This document shows, in pieces, positions 62,940-64,000 of a stretch of DNA of 64,000 nucleotides. The stretch is taken from the NCBI GenBank assembly GCA_965203795.1, contig OZ241915.1, positions 2,232,001-2,296,000 on the forward strand, written 5' to 3'. Every line of letters starts with the position of its first letter. Position 1 is the stretch's first letter. The DNA comes from CBDBBY01 sp965203795 (GTDB taxonomy: Bacteria > Pseudomonadota > Alphaproteobacteria > Rhodobacterales > Rhodobacteraceae). A program made the translations under genes and the position numbers. The notes under the pieces are model-generated. The model was not told the origin of the DNA. It did no database searches and saw nothing but the letters and a program-made list of their open reading frames with translations.

Positions 62940-64000
62940 ATGACCGACGCACCAGCCTACGGCTTCGACACGCTGCAGATCCATGCGGGGGCCCGGCCCG
63001 ACCCCGCGACCGGGGCGCGGCAGACGCCCGTGTACCAGACGACCGCTTACGTGTTCAGGGATACCGACCACGCCGCGTCGCTGTTCAACCTTCAGGAGGT
63101 CGGCTACATCTATTCGCGGCTGACCAATCCGACCGTCGCGGTCCTGCAGGAGCGCATCGCCACCCTTGAAGGGGGCGTCGGCGCGGTCTGCTGCTCGTCC
63201 GGCCATGGCGCCCAGATCATGGCGCTGTTCCCGCTCATGCAGCCGGGGTGCAACGTTGTCGCGTCCAACCGCCTCTACGGCGGAACGGTCACGCAATTCA
63301 GCAGGACGATCGGCCGTTTCGGCTGGACCGCGAAGTTCGTCGACACCGAAGACCTCGCGGCGGTGAGCGCGGCGTTCGACGAGAACACGCGCGCGCTGTT
63401 CTGCGAATCGATCGCCAATCCCGGCGGCTACATCACGGATCTGGATACTCTGTCGGCGATCGCCGACAGCAACGGCGTTCCCATGATTGTCGACAACACC
63501 TCGGCGACGCCTTACTTGTGCCGGCCGATCGAGCACGGCGCGACGCTCGTGGTCCATTCCCTTACCAAGTACCTGACCGGCAACGGCACCGTCACCGGGG
63601 GCGCCATTGTCGATTCCGGGAAATTCGACTGGTCGGCGTCCGGGAAGTTCCCGTCCCTCTCCGAACCGGAGCAGGCGTACCACGGCCTCAAATTCCACGA
63701 GACCTTCGGCCATTTGGCGTTCACGTTCCACGGGATTGCGGTCGGCCTGCGCGATCTCGGGATGACGATGAACCCGCAAGGCGCTCACTACACGCTTCTC
63801 GGAATCGAAACGCTGTCGCTGCGGATGCAGAAGCACGTGTCCAACGCGAAAGCGGTCGCATCATGGCTCGAACAGGACTCGCGGGTCGAAAACGTGACCT
63901 ATGCCGGCCTGGAGTCTTCGCCCTACTATTCCCGGATCGACAGCATCTGCCCGAAGGGCGCGGGCGCGCTGTTCACCTTCGCCGTCAAGGGCGGATACGA
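62940..64000 (+). CDS. metY: O-acetylhomoserine aminocarboxypropyltransferase MetY (cut by window end)
   Basis: The first 353 codons of a PLP-dependent Cys/Met metabolism enzyme are in the window; the 3' end is missing. It begins YGFDTLQIHAG, has QTPVYQTTAYVF, YSRLTNPTVAVLQERIATLEGG, SSGHGAQIMAL, SIANPGG, and the PLP-binding Lys at residue 210 in HSLTKYLTGNG. The long form with a GAGALFTFAVKGG segment is typical of O-acetylhomoserine sulfhydrylase rather than MetB. It makes homocysteine or methionine precursors by direct sulfhydrylation. The ATG at 62940 has a CGGAG site ahead of it. Confidence 0.93.
   Translation, partial: MTDAPAYGFDTLQIHAGARPDPATGARQTPVYQTTAYVFRDTDHAASLFNLQEVGYIYSRLTNPTVAVLQERIATLEGGVGAVCCSSGHGAQIMALFPLMQPGCNVVASNRLYGGTVTQFSRTIGRFGWTAKFVDTEDLAAVSAAFDENTRALFCESIANPGGYITDLDTLSAIADSNGVPMIVDNTSATPYLCRPIEHGATLVVHSLTKYLTGNGTVTGGAIVDSGKFDWSASGKFPSLSEPEQAYHGLKFHETFGHLAFTFHGIAVGLRDLGMTMNPQGAHYTLLGIETLSLRMQKHVSNAKAVASWLEQDSRVENVTYAGLESSPYYSRIDSICPKGAGALFTFAVKGGY

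Overview
The window is a GC-rich chromosomal segment from a Gram-negative bacterium, most likely an alphaproteobacterium and possibly an uncultured one. Evidence for this: a bolA / J-domain gene / cobS / cobT block; a complete mraZ-to-ftsZ division and cell-wall cluster followed by lpxC, bamD and recN; FtsZ ending in the alphaproteobacterial-type tail PAFMRRQAN; a DUF1127 protein; a hisBHAFE operon; and a CoA-binding gene upstream of metY. LpxC and BamD show an outer membrane with lipid A.

Layout. 0-15 kb: bolA, a J-domain gene, cobS-cobT (aerobic cobaltochelatase) and an M24 aminopeptidase, interrupted by two related AAA+ ATPase cassettes and a frameshifted AlbA_2/HATPase regulator with a triplicated C-terminal domain. 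12.8-37.3 kb, minus strand: the dcw cluster mraZ-rsmH-ftsL-ftsI-murE-murF-mraY-murD-ftsW-murG-murC-murB-ddl-ftsQ-ftsA-ftsZ, then lpxC, bamD and recN. An orphan AAA ATPase and an EVE-domain gene are wedged between lpxC and bamD. 37.8-46.2 kb: mrp, a DUF1127 gene, uvrD/pcrA, pyruvate carboxylase and a TerC-type membrane protein. 46.2-49.5 kb: an IS1595-type remnant, a surface-lipoprotein gene with a poly-C tract inside its putative promoter, and tRNA-Gly. 49.7-54.5 kb: an EamA transporter, a GNAT gene and hisBHAFE. 54.5-57.5 kb: a small mobile-element zone with an intact IS630-type element, a retropepsin-like/DUF5678 pair, an IS5-type remnant and a truncated PIN-like toxin. 57.6-64 kb: PNPOx-like, GNAT, tRNA-Tyr, SMP-30-like, rlmB, CoA-binding, a DUF3883 nuclease-like gene and a partial metY.

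How it fits together. The dcw genes make UDP-MurNAc-pentapeptide (murB-F, ddl), lipid I/II (mraY, murG) and the divisome (ftsL, I, W, Q, A, Z). They are tightly packed, with many short overlaps, so they are probably transcribed as long operons from the mraZ leader. That leader carries three TGGGA repeats at exact 10-bp spacing (MraZ operator type) and a long hairpin. The accessory genes are mostly single nuclease- or ATPase-like cassettes at junctions that I recognise as usually adjacent housekeeping genes, and no integrase is seen.

Most interesting signals: (1) two diverged copies of an ATPase cassette, one with a duplicated P-loop and the other bracketed by a diverged duplicate of the 3' end of the aminopeptidase gene; (2) the poly-C tract between promoter-like -35 and -10 boxes ahead of the surface lipoprotein; (3) the triplicated winged-helix-like tail of the AlbA_2 regulator; (4) the mraZ leader architecture; (5) the IS630-type insertion in a CTAG that supplies stop codons to genes on both strands.
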